In this document: piece by piece, positions 1 through 9,147 of the stretch | Position numbering within the stretch: position 1 is the first letter of the stretch | Layout: each line of letters starts with the position of its first letter | Source of the DNA: Verrucomicrobiia bacterium | GTDB taxonomy: Bacteria > Verrucomicrobiota > Verrucomicrobiia > Limisphaerales > CAIMTB01 | Direction of reading: 5' to 3' | Length of the DNA: 64,000 bases | Assembly: GCA_019634625.1 (NCBI GenBank) | Contig: JAHCBA010000021.1 | Coordinates: forward strand, 1 to 64,000 | Translations under genes and position numbers: made by a program | Notes under the pieces: generated by a model | What the model saw: the letters and a program-made list of their open reading frames with translations, nothing else | Told to the model about the DNA's origin: nothing | Database searches by the model: none

Positions 1-484
1 ACGCAAGAGCGGCGCGCGGATCATTCGAGGCGCCCCCATCCCGGGACTTAGCGTGCTGCGGGATCTTCGAGTGGATGCGGTGGGGTAAGGTGCCGCACGT
101 GAAGCTCATTCACCGATAATATCCGCAAGTCGCAGGAGATGCTCTATCGGATGGACTGCGCCTGAGGCACAAGGCTGAAGGCGTTGCGGGTGCGCGGAGC
201 CAATACCTGGATCCAATCGAGTTTCCGCCAGCAGTCGAAGCGCCGGCAGAGGCCGTTCTTGAGCAGGATCCATCCACAAAGTCTGCCAACCCGATCTCCG
301 TGAGCGAAGGCGTCGCAGGCTCATGCTGGCGATCCGCGGGCGTGAGCCAAACAGCATACATGGGCTGATGATACATCAACAAGATAGTCATCCGTAAGTG
401 CGTGTCTTTGATGCTCGCCAAGGATTCGAGCCTCCCGCGTTGCCCTCCCTCCCGCCATTGCGGCAGCCTCCAACTCACGCCGCC
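1..484. other. Window edge, no confident gene
   Basis: Nothing in this stretch can be assigned. One plus-strand frame open from the window edge ends at the TAA at 86-88 and could be the last 28 codons of a gene starting outside, but nothing in it is recognisable. A minus-strand open frame of 83 codons (106-357) has an arginine-rich, low-complexity translation typical of noise in high-GC DNA. The rest is the 5' flank of cysS. No convincing -35/-10 pair or terminator was found. Confidence 0.4.
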
Positions 485-1900
485 ATGGCCCTTCAACTCT
501 TCAATACCCTCTCCAGACGCATCGAACCCTTCGCCCCTTGGGACCCCTCCCAACGCCGCGTCCGGATGTACTGCTGCGGACCAACCGTCCACGATTACGC
601 CCACATCGGCAATTTCCGCACCTTCGTCCTCGCCGACCTCCTGCGACGCCACCTCGAAGCCTCCGACTGGCAGGTCAACCACGTCATGAACGTCACCGAC
701 GTGGAGGACAAGATCATCCGTCGCGTCCGCGAATCAGGCCTTCCCCTCGCCGACTTCACCCGTCCTCTGGAGAGGGCCTTCTTCGAGGACCACCACGCCC
801 TCAACTGCCTCCCCCCACACCACTCCCCACGCGCCACCGAACACATCCCCGACATCATCGCCCTCATCTCCCGCCTCATGGAACGAGGCCTCGCCTACCG
901 CGCCCCCGACGGCTCCGTCTATTTCAGCATCGCCCACTACACCTCCTGCGGCCATCGCTACGGCCAACTCCTCCCCCTCAACCTCGACCAACTTCGCCCC
1001 GGCGATCGCGTCCGCTCCGACGAATACGCCAAGGAATCGGTCTCCGACTTCGCCCTCTGGAAGGCCCGCGTTCCCGACGATGGGCAGGTCTACTGGCCCA
1101 GTCCCTGGGGCGAAGGACGTCCCGGATGGCACATCGAGTGCAGCGCCATGAGCATGAAACTCCTCGGCCCCAGCTTCGATCTCCACCTCGGTGGCGAGGA
1201 CCTGGTCTTCCCCCACCACGAGGACGAGATCGCCCAAAGCGAGGGGGCCGCCTGGCACAATTCCGGGGAATGCTTCGTGAAACACTGGGTCCACGGCGCC
1301 TTCCTCCTTGTGGAGGGCAGGAAGATGAGCAAATCCCTCGGCAACTACTTCACCCTTCGCGACCTCCTTGCCCGGGGCTTTTCCGGCCGCGAAGTCCGCT
1401 ATCTCCTCCTCACCGCCCATTACCGCGAATCCTTCAACTTTACCCTCGATGGCCTCACCGGTGCCCGGGCCGCCCTCGGCCGGATCGACGAATGCCTCGC
1501 CAAACTTACCGAACGAGCCGCCAGCCACACCGCCCCGCCCGATCCCGACCTCCTCGAACCCTTCCGATCCGCCCTCGACGACGACCTCAATGTTTCCGCG
1601 GCCTGGGCCGCTGTCTTCGACTGGATCCGCCACGTCAACCGGTTGATGGCCGCTCGGCAGCTGCCCCCCAAGTCCGCCGCCGCTGCCCTCGCCGCGTGGC
1701 GCCATGTCGCGAATACCTTCGGCCTCCAACCCCCGCCCGAAGCCGATGCCCCCCAGGAAATCCAAGCCCTGGCCGACGCCCGCGAAACTGCCCGGCGCGC
1801 TCGCGACTTCGCCCGGGCCGATGCCCTTCGCGAGGAACTCCGCTCCCGTGGTTGGACCATCGAGGACACCCCCAAGGGCCGCAAACTCAAACCACTCTGA
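485..1900 (+). CDS. cysS: Cysteine--tRNA ligase
   Basis: Class I aminoacyl-tRNA synthetase that charges tRNA-Cys in the cytoplasm. The 471-residue product has the usual family length. It shows the zinc/active-site segment CCGPTVHDYAHIGN near the N-terminus (HIGN is the HIGH motif), the central GWHIECSAMS and HHEDEIAQSE segments that supply further zinc ligands, and RKMSKSLGN as the KMSKS loop. An in-frame extension starts at 398, but homology-like sequence begins only at MALQLFNTLSRR, so the ATG at 485 is preferred. proC follows after 76 bases on the same strand. Third positions are strongly C-biased, as in the other plus-strand genes outside 17-24 kb. Confidence 0.97.
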   Translation: MALQLFNTLSRRIEPFAPWDPSQRRVRMYCCGPTVHDYAHIGNFRTFVLADLLRRHLEASDWQVNHVMNVTDVEDKIIRRVRESGLPLADFTRPLERAFFEDHHALNCLPPHHSPRATEHIPDIIALISRLMERGLAYRAPDGSVYFSIAHYTSCGHRYGQLLPLNLDQLRPGDRVRSDEYAKESVSDFALWKARVPDDGQVYWPSPWGEGRPGWHIECSAMSMKLLGPSFDLHLGGEDLVFPHHEDEIAQSEGAAWHNSGECFVKHWVHGAFLLVEGRKMSKSLGNYFTLRDLLARGFSGREVRYLLLTAHYRESFNFTLDGLTGARAALGRIDECLAKLTERAASHTAPPDPDLLEPFRSALDDDLNVSAAWAAVFDWIRHVNRLMAARQLPPKSAAAALAAWRHVANTFGLQPPPEADAPQEIQALADARETARRARDFARADALREELRSRGWTIEDTPKGRKLKPL

Positions 1901-1976
1901 TCCCCATCGCCCCGTTGCCCCACCACGCCTTTGCGCTTCCGCCCCACCACGCCCGTTGCTACACCAACCCCGCATC

Positions 1977-2798
1977 ATGGCCGAATCCCCATCCATCGGC
2001 TTCCTCGGCGCCGGCCGCATGGCCACCGCCCTCGCCCTGGGCTTCCTCCGTGCCCAGCTCGTCCGCGTCGAAAACCTCCACGCCAGCGATCTCGAACCTG
2101 CCGCCCGCGACCAGTTCGCTCGCACCACAGGCGCCACCACCACCGCCGACAACTTCGAAATCGCCCGGGCCTCCACACTCCTCGTCGCCGTCAAACCCAC
2201 CCAGGTCGCCCAACTCCTCCGTGAACTCCGGCCCTCCCTTTCCCCAAGCCACCTCGTCGTCTCCATCGCTGCCGGCATCCCCCTCGCCCAACTCGAAGCC
2301 TCCGTCCCCCCCGGCGTCCGGGTCGCCCGCGTCATGCCCAATACCCCGGCCCTCCTGGGCGCCTCCGCCACCGCCTACTCGCTGGGCGCCCAATGCTCCC
2401 CCGAGGATGCCCACTGGATCCAGCGTCTCTTCGACGCCGTCGGAATCGCATTTCCCCTCCCCGAACCCCTTCTCGATGCCGTCACCGGCCTCAGCGGCAG
2501 CGGCCCGGCCTATGGCTACCTCATGATCGAGGCCCTCAGCGACGGCGGCGTCGCCGCCGGCCTCCCCCGGGACGTCGCCACCCGCCTTGCCGCCCAAACC
2601 CTCCTCGGCGCCGCCCGGATGGTCCTCGAAACCGGCCTCCATCCGGGTGCCCTCAAGGATCAGGTGGCCAGCCCTGGCGGCACCACCATCGAAGGCCTCC
2701 ACGAACTTGAACGTGCCGGGCTCCGTGCCGGCCTCATCAACGCCGTCCGCGCCGCAGCCGACAAATCCCGCCGCCTGGGCCAGCGGGACCAGCCGTGA
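1977..2798 (+). CDS. proC: Pyrroline-5-carboxylate reductase
   Basis: NAD(P)H-dependent last step of proline synthesis, reducing 1-pyrroline-5-carboxylate to L-proline. The 273-residue protein has the N-terminal Rossmann signature IGFLGAGRMATALALGFL, the VKPTQV segment, VMPNTPALLG, and the C-terminal dimerisation helices with SGSGPAYGY and VASPGGTTIEGL, the family signature. The ATG at 1977 was chosen because the Rossmann strand begins seven residues later; the longer in-frame start at 1704 would run through unrelated sequence. Its TGA overlaps the GTG of the next gene (GTGA), indicating translational coupling. Confidence 0.96.
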   Translation: MAESPSIGFLGAGRMATALALGFLRAQLVRVENLHASDLEPAARDQFARTTGATTTADNFEIARASTLLVAVKPTQVAQLLRELRPSLSPSHLVVSIAAGIPLAQLEASVPPGVRVARVMPNTPALLGASATAYSLGAQCSPEDAHWIQRLFDAVGIAFPLPEPLLDAVTGLSGSGPAYGYLMIEALSDGGVAAGLPRDVATRLAAQTLLGAARMVLETGLHPGALKDQVASPGGTTIEGLHELERAGLRAGLINAVRAAADKSRRLGQRDQP

Positions 2799-4165
2799 AC
2801 TTCCCCGCCCCCACCCCCCGTCAGGGCCAGCTCATCTGGTTCGCCATCACCATGCTGGCGGTGACCCTCACCGTCGCCATCGTCGGTGCCGTGCTCTGGG
2901 GCCTCGGACGCGCCCTCGTTGTCCTTTCTCCCGTCCTCTGGCCCATCGCCGTCGCCGGCATTGTCGCCTTCATCCTCGATCCCGTCGTCGAATGGTTCAT
3001 CCGCAAGGGGATCCCCCGCCTCCGCGCCATTCTCCTCGTCTTCAGCGTCGCCGTCATCGCCTTCCTTGGCGTCGCCGCCAGCATCGTCCCCCGCGTCGTC
3101 GTCGAAGCGCGCGACCTCGCCCGCCAAATCCCCGGCTATGTCGGCCGAGCCCAGGCGAAAATGGAGAAGTGGATCAACAAACCTCCCACCCCGCTCCTCC
3201 GTCTCCTCCCCCTCCCCTGGCGCGACGATCCCACCAACGCAACCCCCGCCTCCCTCACCTCCACCAACGAATCCGCCCACCCGGACTCCCCACCCTCCGA
3301 GGATGCCGCCGAGAACGACGACCCCCCCCTCCTTTCACTCCTGGGCCTTGGCGGCACTCCCTCTGACAACGCCGCCCCGTCGGCCACCGATCCCCCTTGG
3401 TGGATCAAGGCCCTCGACCCCAACGCCCTCCGCACCGCCGGCGGCTGGCTCGCCACCATCCTCCCCGATGTCGGACGCTGGCTCATCGGCCAGCTCGGAA
3501 AGGTCGCCTCCTGGATCGGCGTTCTCGTTGGCCTCGCCCTCATCCCCATCTACACGTTCTTCTTCCTCCTCGAAAAAAGCAGCATCGAACGGCAGTGGAC
3601 CCGGTACGTTCCCCTCGCGGATTCGCAGTTCAAAGACGAGATCGTCTGGCTCCTCCGCAACATCAACGACGCCCTCATCGTATTCTTCCGAGGCCAGGTG
3701 CTCGTCGCCATTTGCGACGGCGTCATGTACACCATCGGCTTTCTCATCATCGGCCTCCCCTACGCCCTCCTCCTTGGCCTCGTCGCCACCGTCCTCACCA
3801 TCGTGCCCTTCCTCGGCGCCATCGTGACCTGCGTCTCCGCCCTCATCATCGCCTTTGTGCAATTCGGTGACTGGCAGCATCCCCTCCTCGTCCTCGTGGT
3901 CTTCTGCATCGTCCAGACCATCGAGGGCTGGATCGTCCAGCCCAAGATCATCGGCGACCGCGTCGGCCTGCACCCGGTGACCATCATCATCGCCCTTCTT
4001 GTCGGCACCACCCTCATGGGTGGCCTCCTCGGAGGTCTCCTGGCCATCCCCGCCACCGCCGTGCTCCGGGCCCTGCTGTTCCGCTATGTCTGGCACAAGC
4101 GCATCGCCGAACCCGCATCCACCCTCTCCCCCGAGCCGACGGCCCGGGAAATTTCCTCAGCATGA
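2795..4165 (+). CDS. AI-2E family (PerM-type) membrane permease
   Basis: A 456-residue multi-pass membrane protein of the AI-2E transporter/PerM family. These proteins are variously reported as autoinducer exporters or Na+/H+ antiporters, so the substrate cannot be read from sequence. Hydrophobic segments lie near residues 10-40, 45-65 and 70-90, and a cluster from about 235 to 425 carries the family-like stretch LPYALLLGLVATVLTIVPFLGAIVT. A hydrophilic Pro/Asp/Ser-rich insert of roughly 80 residues (about 125-205) makes it longer than the usual ~350. It starts with GTG and shares four bases with proC, so both are probably cotranscribed. Confidence 0.88.
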   Translation: MNFPAPTPRQGQLIWFAITMLAVTLTVAIVGAVLWGLGRALVVLSPVLWPIAVAGIVAFILDPVVEWFIRKGIPRLRAILLVFSVAVIAFLGVAASIVPRVVVEARDLARQIPGYVGRAQAKMEKWINKPPTPLLRLLPLPWRDDPTNATPASLTSTNESAHPDSPPSEDAAENDDPPLLSLLGLGGTPSDNAAPSATDPPWWIKALDPNALRTAGGWLATILPDVGRWLIGQLGKVASWIGVLVGLALIPIYTFFFLLEKSSIERQWTRYVPLADSQFKDEIVWLLRNINDALIVFFRGQVLVAICDGVMYTIGFLIIGLPYALLLGLVATVLTIVPFLGAIVTCVSALIIAFVQFGDWQHPLLVLVVFCIVQTIEGWIVQPKIIGDRVGLHPVTIIIALLVGTTLMGGLLGGLLAIPATAVLRALLFRYVWHKRIAEPASTLSPEPTAREISSA

Positions 4166-4401
4166 ACGGTTGCCCGCTCCCCGCGCCCTGTGCCAGCCTC
4201 TTCCCCCGAAAGCGCAAGCGGACCGGCTTCAAGGAAAGCCGGATCGGCGGATTCATGAGGGTTTCCGGGGGTCCCGGAGGTCACCATGCGATTCCTCAGA
4301 TCCCAACTCATTCCGAGAAAACCGGTTGACAGCTTCCGCGGCGAGCATTACTACGCTCGCGGACTGGGTGGTGAACCAAAACTGCGTGTAGAACTCGGAA
4401 C
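4166..4401. other. Intergenic region before exported protein gene
   Basis: No gene is supported here. The segment holds the promoter for the exported protein gene (listed separately) and about 160 bases downstream of the permease stop without a clear terminator hairpin. Confidence 0.5.
4326..4354 (+). promoter_or_regulatory. Sigma70-like promoter of exported protein gene
   Basis: A perfect TTGACA -35 box (4326-4331), a 17-base spacer and a weaker -10 TACTAC (4349-4354) lie about 50 bases upstream of the ATG at 4402. The -35 match and the spacing are seen directly; promoter activity is inferred. Confidence 0.5.
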
Positions 4402-5070
4402 ATGAAAAACCTCGCTTTGATTCTTGTATTTGCGGCCCTCTCGCTCGGCGCGACGACCGTCAGCGCCAAGGAAATGCCGGCCCCCCGCGTGACGGTGGAT
4501 GCCCTCAACGGTGTCTCGGCGGCAGAATTGCCGGCCACCGCCGTCAAAATTGTCTCAACCGCTCCCCAGCAGTCCCGCGCTGCTGTCGTCGGCATCGTCA
4601 TGCGCAAGGTTGCCCGGACCCACCCTGCGGCCATCCACCATGTCGTTGCTGCCATCGCCAAGGCGGAACCCAGCCTCGCCACCACGGCCGCCGCCGCGGC
4701 TGCCCGGGCGAATCCTGAAAACGTCAGCTTGATCGCCGCCTCCGCCTGCAGCGCCGCCCCCGAACGGGCCGCCGAAATCCTCGCGGTCTGCTCCCGGTTG
4801 ACGACCACCTCGTCTTCCTCGCTCGCTCAGGAAGTGGCCTTTGCTCATCCCAGCGTGTTCTCCGCGACCACTCTCGCCCAGGACGCCGCCGCGCTCGAAA
4901 TCACCTCCGATGCCGTCGTGGCTCGGGGCGGTACGGTCATCAGCGGGTTGATTCCCCCCGGCTCCATCGGTCAGACCATTGCCGGAAGCAAGGTCACCCT
5001 CCCGCCCAAGGCCGTCGGTCCCGGCCGTCCTGGCTTCGACCCCGATCGGTACGGCGCCGCCGGGAACTAA
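4402..5070 (+). CDS. Exported Ala-rich hypothetical protein
   Basis: A 222-residue protein with a clear Sec signal peptide (MKNLALILVFAALSLGATTVSA, cleavage probably after residue 22) and no membrane segment afterwards. The mature part is alanine-rich with repeated helix-like units of the kind HPAAIHHVVAAIAKAEPSLA and ANPENVSLIAASACSAAPERA, followed by a Gly/Pro-rich tail ending PGRPGFDPDRYGAAGN. This suggests a periplasmic or outer-membrane-associated helical-repeat protein. I recognise no characterised family. It is a single-gene unit: its own promoter lies upstream and a strong terminator begins 19 bases after the stop. Confidence 0.75.
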   Translation: MKNLALILVFAALSLGATTVSAKEMPAPRVTVDALNGVSAAELPATAVKIVSTAPQQSRAAVVGIVMRKVARTHPAAIHHVVAAIAKAEPSLATTAAAAAARANPENVSLIAASACSAAPERAAEILAVCSRLTTTSSSSLAQEVAFAHPSVFSATTLAQDAAALEITSDAVVARGGTVISGLIPPGSIGQTIAGSKVTLPPKAVGPGRPGFDPDRYGAAGN

Positions 5071-5089
5071 GATCCTTCCGAATCCCTCA

Positions 5090-5124
5090 AAGCCCGTCTC
5101 CCCTGCGGAGACGGGCTTTTTCTT
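5090..5124 (+). terminator. Rho-independent terminator
   Basis: A perfect 11-bp stem AAGCCCGTCTC / GAGACGGGCTT with a 7-base loop is followed by TTTTCTT. It lies 19 bases after the exported-protein stop and isolates that unit from the tRNA. Confidence 0.92.
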
Positions 5125-5183
5125 GCCGGCATCCCATTCCTTCGTGCACCCTTTCACCTCTTCCGCGGCCCCGGGTGGAGATT

Positions 5184-5270
5184 GCCGACGTGGCGGAATT
5201 GGCAGACGCGCTAGACTCAAAATCTGGTACCCGCAAGGGTGTGTGGGTTCGATCCCCTCCGTCGGCACCA
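5184..5270 (+). tRNA. tRNA-Leu (CAA anticodon)
   Basis: An 87-base tRNA with encoded CCA. The acceptor stem GCCGACG (5184-5190) pairs with CGTCGGC (5260-5266), followed by A and CCA. The anticodon stem CTAGA/TCTGG encloses loop CTCAAAA, giving anticodon CAA for the UUG codon. A long variable arm (TACCCGCAAGGGTG) marks it as class II. The T arm GTGGG-TTCGATC-CCCTC has a T-T mismatch in its second pair, a minor oddity. Confidence 0.95.
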
Positions 5271-5353
5271 TCCGGGCTCTCGCTCGCGCAGGGGTTTTCC
5301 CCCTGTCCCCCGCAGGGTTGCCGTCCCGTACACCCCTTTGCCACTCTCTTCCC

Positions 5354-5992
5354 ATGCTCGATTCGCTCCCGATCCCAGCCACGGACAAGGATTCCCGCTG
5401 GCTCATGATCGTGCTCCATGGCCTCGGAGACAGCCTAGCCGGCTATCGATGGCTGCCCGATGCCTTGGCCCTCCCTTGGCTCCATTACCGACTGGTCAAC
5501 GCCCCAGACCACTATTTCGGCGGCTACTCGTGGTACGACTTCGCCGGCGATCCCGGTCCGGGAGTCGAACGTAGCGCCCGGCTCCTCTTCGAACTTCTTG
5601 AAGACTCCGAGCGGCAGGGCTTCCCACCGGACCAAACCATCCTCTTCGGGTTCTCCCAAGGCTGCCTCATGACCATCGAGGTGGCCCTCCGCTACCCAAG
5701 GACCCTCGCCGGGGCCGTCGGCATCAGCGGCTATGTCCACGAACCCGAACGTCTCCTCCAACGCCGCTCCCCCGCCGCTCCATCCCAACGCTTCCTCCTC
5801 ACCCATGGAACCGCCGACCCCCTCCTGCCCATCGAACCCGTCCGGCGTCAGATGCGACAACTCCAGGAAGCGGGCATTCGCGTGGCCTGGCATGAGTTCC
5901 CCAAGGAACACACCATCGCCGGCGAAGAGGAAATCTCGCTGATCCGAAACTTCGTCACCGGCCTGCGCCCGGCTCCATCCCCCGTCGCATGA
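5354..5992 (+). CDS. Alpha/beta-hydrolase, phospholipase/carboxylesterase family
   Basis: A 212-residue cytosolic serine hydrolase without a signal peptide. The nucleophile elbow GFSQGC (about residue 100) matches the G-x-S-x-G of the carboxylesterase/acyl-protein-thioesterase family. HGLGD near residue 20 is the oxyanion-hole loop, and HGTADPLLP and KEHTI carry the acid and histidine. The substrate is unknown. The ATG at 5354 places HGLGD at the usual distance from the start; longer in-frame sequence would run back through the tRNA. Its last 38 bases overlap the 3' end of the convergent O-antigen-ligase gene. Confidence 0.85.
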   Translation: MLDSLPIPATDKDSRWLMIVLHGLGDSLAGYRWLPDALALPWLHYRLVNAPDHYFGGYSWYDFAGDPGPGVERSARLLFELLEDSERQGFPPDQTILFGFSQGCLMTIEVALRYPRTLAGAVGISGYVHEPERLLQRRSPAAPSQRFLLTHGTADPLLPIEPVRRQMRQLQEAGIRVAWHEFPKEHTIAGEEEISLIRNFVTGLRPAPSPVA

Positions 5993-7853
5993 GGACCGCC
6001 TCCCGCTCGTCCAGCACACGAAGGTAGTCCATCGCCGGCTCGTACGGTGGCCATCCCTGTTCCGTCGAAAGGGTGAACCACCGCCTGGCCTCCGCCAGAT
6101 TGCCCTTCTGCATCTCGTGCCAGCCCATGTAGAAGCTCGTGATCCTCCCTTCCGGATCCAGCTCCCGGGCCGCCTGGTAATACCCCGCAGCACGGTCCGG
6201 CTCTCCCAGCCAGTCCAGGCACATCCCGGCCCGGTGCCGAAAGACCGGCTCGAACGGATTCAACCGCGCCGCCACTTCGAACCACTCCAGCGCCCGCTGC
6301 CCCCACTGCCGGAACTCCCCTTCCCCCGTAAAGCTCCGCAATCGGTACGCCTCCGCCAATCGATACGCGGTCCACGCATTCCTGGAGTCGATCCGCCAGG
6401 CCGCCTCCAAGTCGGCCACCTGCCCATCCGATGCCGGAATCGCCCGCTGGGCCCTCTCCAAATGCCGCGTCTCCCGCCCCCGTTGCACCAGATCCCAACC
6501 CAGCAACCCGGTCAGCGGCAAAATCAGCCCCAGGGACACCGCCCATCGCCACGGCCACCGCGACGAGACCCACCAGTCGTCTGTCGCGTACCGGAAGTAC
6601 CCCGTCAACAACCCCATCCATAGCACCGCCACCATCGCGTTGGCGGGGATATGCCAGTTGAAGTCGGCCAGACTGTGCGCGGCCAGGGCTGCCAAACCGC
6701 CGCTCGCGCCCAGGACAAACGCGTACCGCCCGCTGCGCTTCACCTCGAGATCCCCGGGATCCCGCCGCACCTGCCGCAGGGTCCGCACCACTCCGTATCC
6801 CAGCAATACCAGCGGCACCGCCAAGACCGTCACCCCAAGCACCCCCCAGTCCGCCAAGGCATCCAGGTAATCGTTGTGCGCCCGCTCCGGCTCCCCATGC
6901 ACCCATCGCGTCCGGTACGCCTTGAATCGCTCCGAGAAATGCGCCGGCCCCACCCCAAACCAGGGATGGTCCTGCCACATCCCCACGGCTGCCCGCCAGA
7001 TGTGCGGACGGGAGTTCCGTGCCGTCGGTTCCAGATCCTGAGACTGCGCCACCCGCCCCTGAATCCAGTGGCTGCGCATCGCCACCGCTCCAATTCCCAC
7101 CACGATCACCGCAACGCTCACCACGGCGGCCCGCCGGTAATCCCGATGCCGTGACAGCGCCAACAACACCAGCCCCACCCCGACCGACGCCGCCGCCCAT
7201 CCGCCCCTCGAAAGGCTCAGCGCCAGCCCCGCCATCATCGCCAGCGCCGCGTACCCCAGCAAAACCCGCCCCACCGGCTTCATCCGCCCCGCAATCACCG
7301 TCCCGATCGCCACCGGCAGCAGAAGGGCAAGTAACCCGGCGAAATGATTCGGGTTCATGTATGTCCCGCTGGCCCTCCGGACGTAGTCCGCACTGCGTTC
7401 GAATCCCCACACCGCGTTGGCCCCGGTCGCGAACTGCCACGCCCCGTAAAAGCAAAGCAGCGTCGCCAACCCCGCCAGGAACCACGCCAGACCCTGCGCG
7501 ACACTCTGCCGGTTCAAATTGTTCACCGCCACGAAGTAGAGGGCCGTGTAGGTCGCAATGCGCATGCCCTCTCCCCATGCCACGTATGCCACATCCGCCA
7601 CCGCCGTCCGCCACACCGCCCACAGCCCGAATCCCAACACCCCCCAGCACACCGGAGGCCAAAGCAGACGATGGTCGCGCACCGTCCAGATCCGCACGCC
7701 CCACAACAACAGGGCCAGCGCCATCAACCCCTCGATCCAAAGGAACTCCCCGATCCGCACCCCGCCAAACGCGAGGACGGCCAATCCGATCGCCGCCCCC
7801 ACCAACACCGCGATCCACCGCTCCAGCCGTTCATCCCAGCGTTCCGAATCCAT
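5955..7853 (-). CDS. O-antigen ligase/polymerase-like membrane protein with TPR tail
   Basis: A 632-residue protein with about ten to twelve membrane segments over residues 12-460, then a soluble helical-repeat (TPR-like) region of about 150 residues. The polytopic part carries RGGWAAASVGVG and AHNDYLDALADWGVLG, hallmarks of the Wzy_C/WaaL family, whose conserved Arg and His act in the large periplasmic loop. It probably polymerises surface glycan or ligates it to a lipid or protein acceptor. It lies downstream of and on the same strand as the six-gene sugar operon, separated by the 159-bp dispersed repeat. Its 3' end overlaps the convergent esterase gene. Confidence 0.87.
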   Translation of the reverse strand: MDSERWDERLERWIAVLVGAAIGLAVLAFGGVRIGEFLWIEGLMALALLLWGVRIWTVRDHRLLWPPVCWGVLGFGLWAVWRTAVADVAYVAWGEGMRIATYTALYFVAVNNLNRQSVAQGLAWFLAGLATLLCFYGAWQFATGANAVWGFERSADYVRRASGTYMNPNHFAGLLALLLPVAIGTVIAGRMKPVGRVLLGYAALAMMAGLALSLSRGGWAAASVGVGLVLLALSRHRDYRRAAVVSVAVIVVGIGAVAMRSHWIQGRVAQSQDLEPTARNSRPHIWRAAVGMWQDHPWFGVGPAHFSERFKAYRTRWVHGEPERAHNDYLDALADWGVLGVTVLAVPLVLLGYGVVRTLRQVRRDPGDLEVKRSGRYAFVLGASGGLAALAAHSLADFNWHIPANAMVAVLWMGLLTGYFRYATDDWWVSSRWPWRWAVSLGLILPLTGLLGWDLVQRGRETRHLERAQRAIPASDGQVADLEAAWRIDSRNAWTAYRLAEAYRLRSFTGEGEFRQWGQRALEWFEVAARLNPFEPVFRHRAGMCLDWLGEPDRAAGYYQAARELDPEGRITSFYMGWHEMQKGNLAEARRWFTLSTEQGWPPYEPAMDYLRVLDEREAVLMRRGMEPGAGR

Positions 7854-8197
7854 GGAAGTCCCAGCCTATCGACCAACCCCCATGGGCTACACGCGAAATC
7901 CTGCCCGCCTCCGCCCGCCCGTGCTTCCCGGAATTGTGGGTAGAGGTGCGAACTCCGCCAAGCGGCGCTTCGGAGGGCCGAGTTCCACGAGGCCGCAACG
8001 GTGTGGAGCGTTGGGTTGAGGACTCGCGGAGCTCGTCCCTCCGATTCGCTGGCTCGTTACCGACAACTTGGGGATGCACCTGCCGCCCGCCCCCGCCGCC
8101 GGAAACCCACCCAGCCCAAAAACGCCCTCAACTTCGTGCATAGGCACGCCGAATCCGTCGATTTGCCGCAACCCCCGCATCGCCCCGCACTCCAGTC
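7854..8197. other. Intergenic region holding dispersed repeat copy 1
   Basis: This 344-base gap separates the transketolase C-subunit gene from the ligase gene, both read leftward. Its main content is the 159-bp inverted-repeat-bounded element at 7921-8079. No further gene is supported. Confidence 0.6.
7921..8079 (+). repeat. Dispersed MITE-like repeat, copy 1
   Basis: This copy is complete at both ends: GTGCTTCCCGGAATTGTGG on the left is matched in reverse complement by CGACAACTTGGGGATGCAC on the right (about 14 of 19 positions). Internally CGGAGGG and CCCTCCG face each other, so the element can fold back. Its core, GTGTGGAGCGTTGGGTTGAG followed by GACTCGCGGAGCTCGTCC, recurs at 17121-17254 and, inverted, at 39470-39624. 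It encodes no transposase, so it would be mobilised in trans if at all. Confidence 0.85.
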
Positions 8198-9136
8198 TCA
8201 TCGCGTTACCCCTTCCAGCGCGGCCCGGATGGCCGTCGTGATCGCCGGGATCGTCAGCCCAAAATGCTCCCGCGCCCCCTCCTGCTCACAGGTCCGGTGC
8301 AGAAACGCATCCGCTGTCCCAAACCGCAACAGGCGTGCCCGGATCCCGACCCCGCCGCGGTCCGCCAGCCACTCCGACACCGCTCCTCCCAAGCCGCCCA
8401 GCACACTGTGCTCTTCGATGGTCGCCACCACCCGCACCCGCCCAAACACCTCCCTCAGCAGATCCTCATCCAGGGGCTTCACCGTGTGGAAACTCGCCAC
8501 GCCGGCGTCCACTCCCTCTTCCGCCAGACGCCCGGTCACCTCCACCGCCAACGGCAGAATCGTCCCCGCCGCCAGCACCATGACCTCCGCCCCTTCGCGC
8601 AACCGGATCGCCCGCCCGATCTCGAACCCCGGCCGTGCCGCATGGACCGCCGGTTCCCCCTTCTTCCCGATGCGCAGATACACGGGACCGGGGTGACGCA
8701 ACGCCGCCTCCAATCCCGCCCGCACCTCCCACGGATCCCCCGGCGCCACCACCGCGAGTTCCGGCAGCAACCGCAGCATCCCCATCTCCTCGCAGGAATG
8801 ATGGGTCGCCCCCAGCGACGCATACGACAACCCCGACCCTGTTCCGACAAGCACCACCGGCGCATGGTGGTAGCAGAGGTCCACCCGGATCTGTTCGAGG
8901 CACCGGTAGGTGAGAAACGGCGCAATGGTGTAGCAGACAGGGCGCAATCCGCTCAACGCCATCCCGGCCGCCATCCCGATCATGTTGGCCTCGGCCACAC
9001 CGCAATTGAAAAACCGGCCCGGACACCGCGCCTTCATCTCGTCGAACAGCCGGTTCCCGATGTCGCCGCTCAACAGCACCACCCGCTCATCCTCGAGCGC
9101 CAGCCGCGTGATCTCCTGGGCAAAGGCGTTGCGCAT
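8198..9136 (-). CDS. Transketolase C-terminal subunit
   Basis: A 312-residue protein covering the pyrimidine-binding and C-terminal domains of a split, transketolase/DXPS-like ThDP enzyme. It shows LSGDIGNRLFDEM, FNCGVAEANMIGMAAGMALSG (the Glu that activates ThDP), YASLGATHHSCEEMGMLR and IEEHSVLGGLGGAVSEWLAD. It pairs with the N-terminal subunit encoded 11 bases upstream. The ATG at 9136 begins MRNAFAQEI; an upstream in-frame extension is rejected because it overlaps that gene. As the last gene of a sugar operon with no other pentose-phosphate gene, it probably transfers a two-carbon unit in making an unusual glycan sugar; the substrate is unknown. Confidence 0.9.
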   Translation of the reverse strand: MRNAFAQEITRLALEDERVVLLSGDIGNRLFDEMKARCPGRFFNCGVAEANMIGMAAGMALSGLRPVCYTIAPFLTYRCLEQIRVDLCYHHAPVVLVGTGSGLSYASLGATHHSCEEMGMLRLLPELAVVAPGDPWEVRAGLEAALRHPGPVYLRIGKKGEPAVHAARPGFEIGRAIRLREGAEVMVLAAGTILPLAVEVTGRLAEEGVDAGVASFHTVKPLDEDLLREVFGRVRVVATIEEHSVLGGLGGAVSEWLADRGGVGIRARLLRFGTADAFLHRTCEQEGAREHFGLTIPAITTAIRAALEGVTR

Positions 9137-9147
9137 TCCCGTTCCTT

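Noticed and set aside
106-357. Minus-strand open frame of 83 codons near the left edge
   Set aside because: Arg/Leu-rich low-complexity translation, no ribosome site, no recognisable motif; typical of chance frames in high-GC DNA.
734-2371. Minus-strand open frame opposite cysS and proC
   Set aside because: Gly/Glu/Val-rich shadow of two firmly assigned genes.
7921-8079. Short frames reading through all three dispersed repeat copies give a similar peptide (GVERWVEDS)
   Set aside because: The similarity follows from the DNA repeat; the copies differ by indels, the frames lack starts, and the ends are defined at the DNA level.
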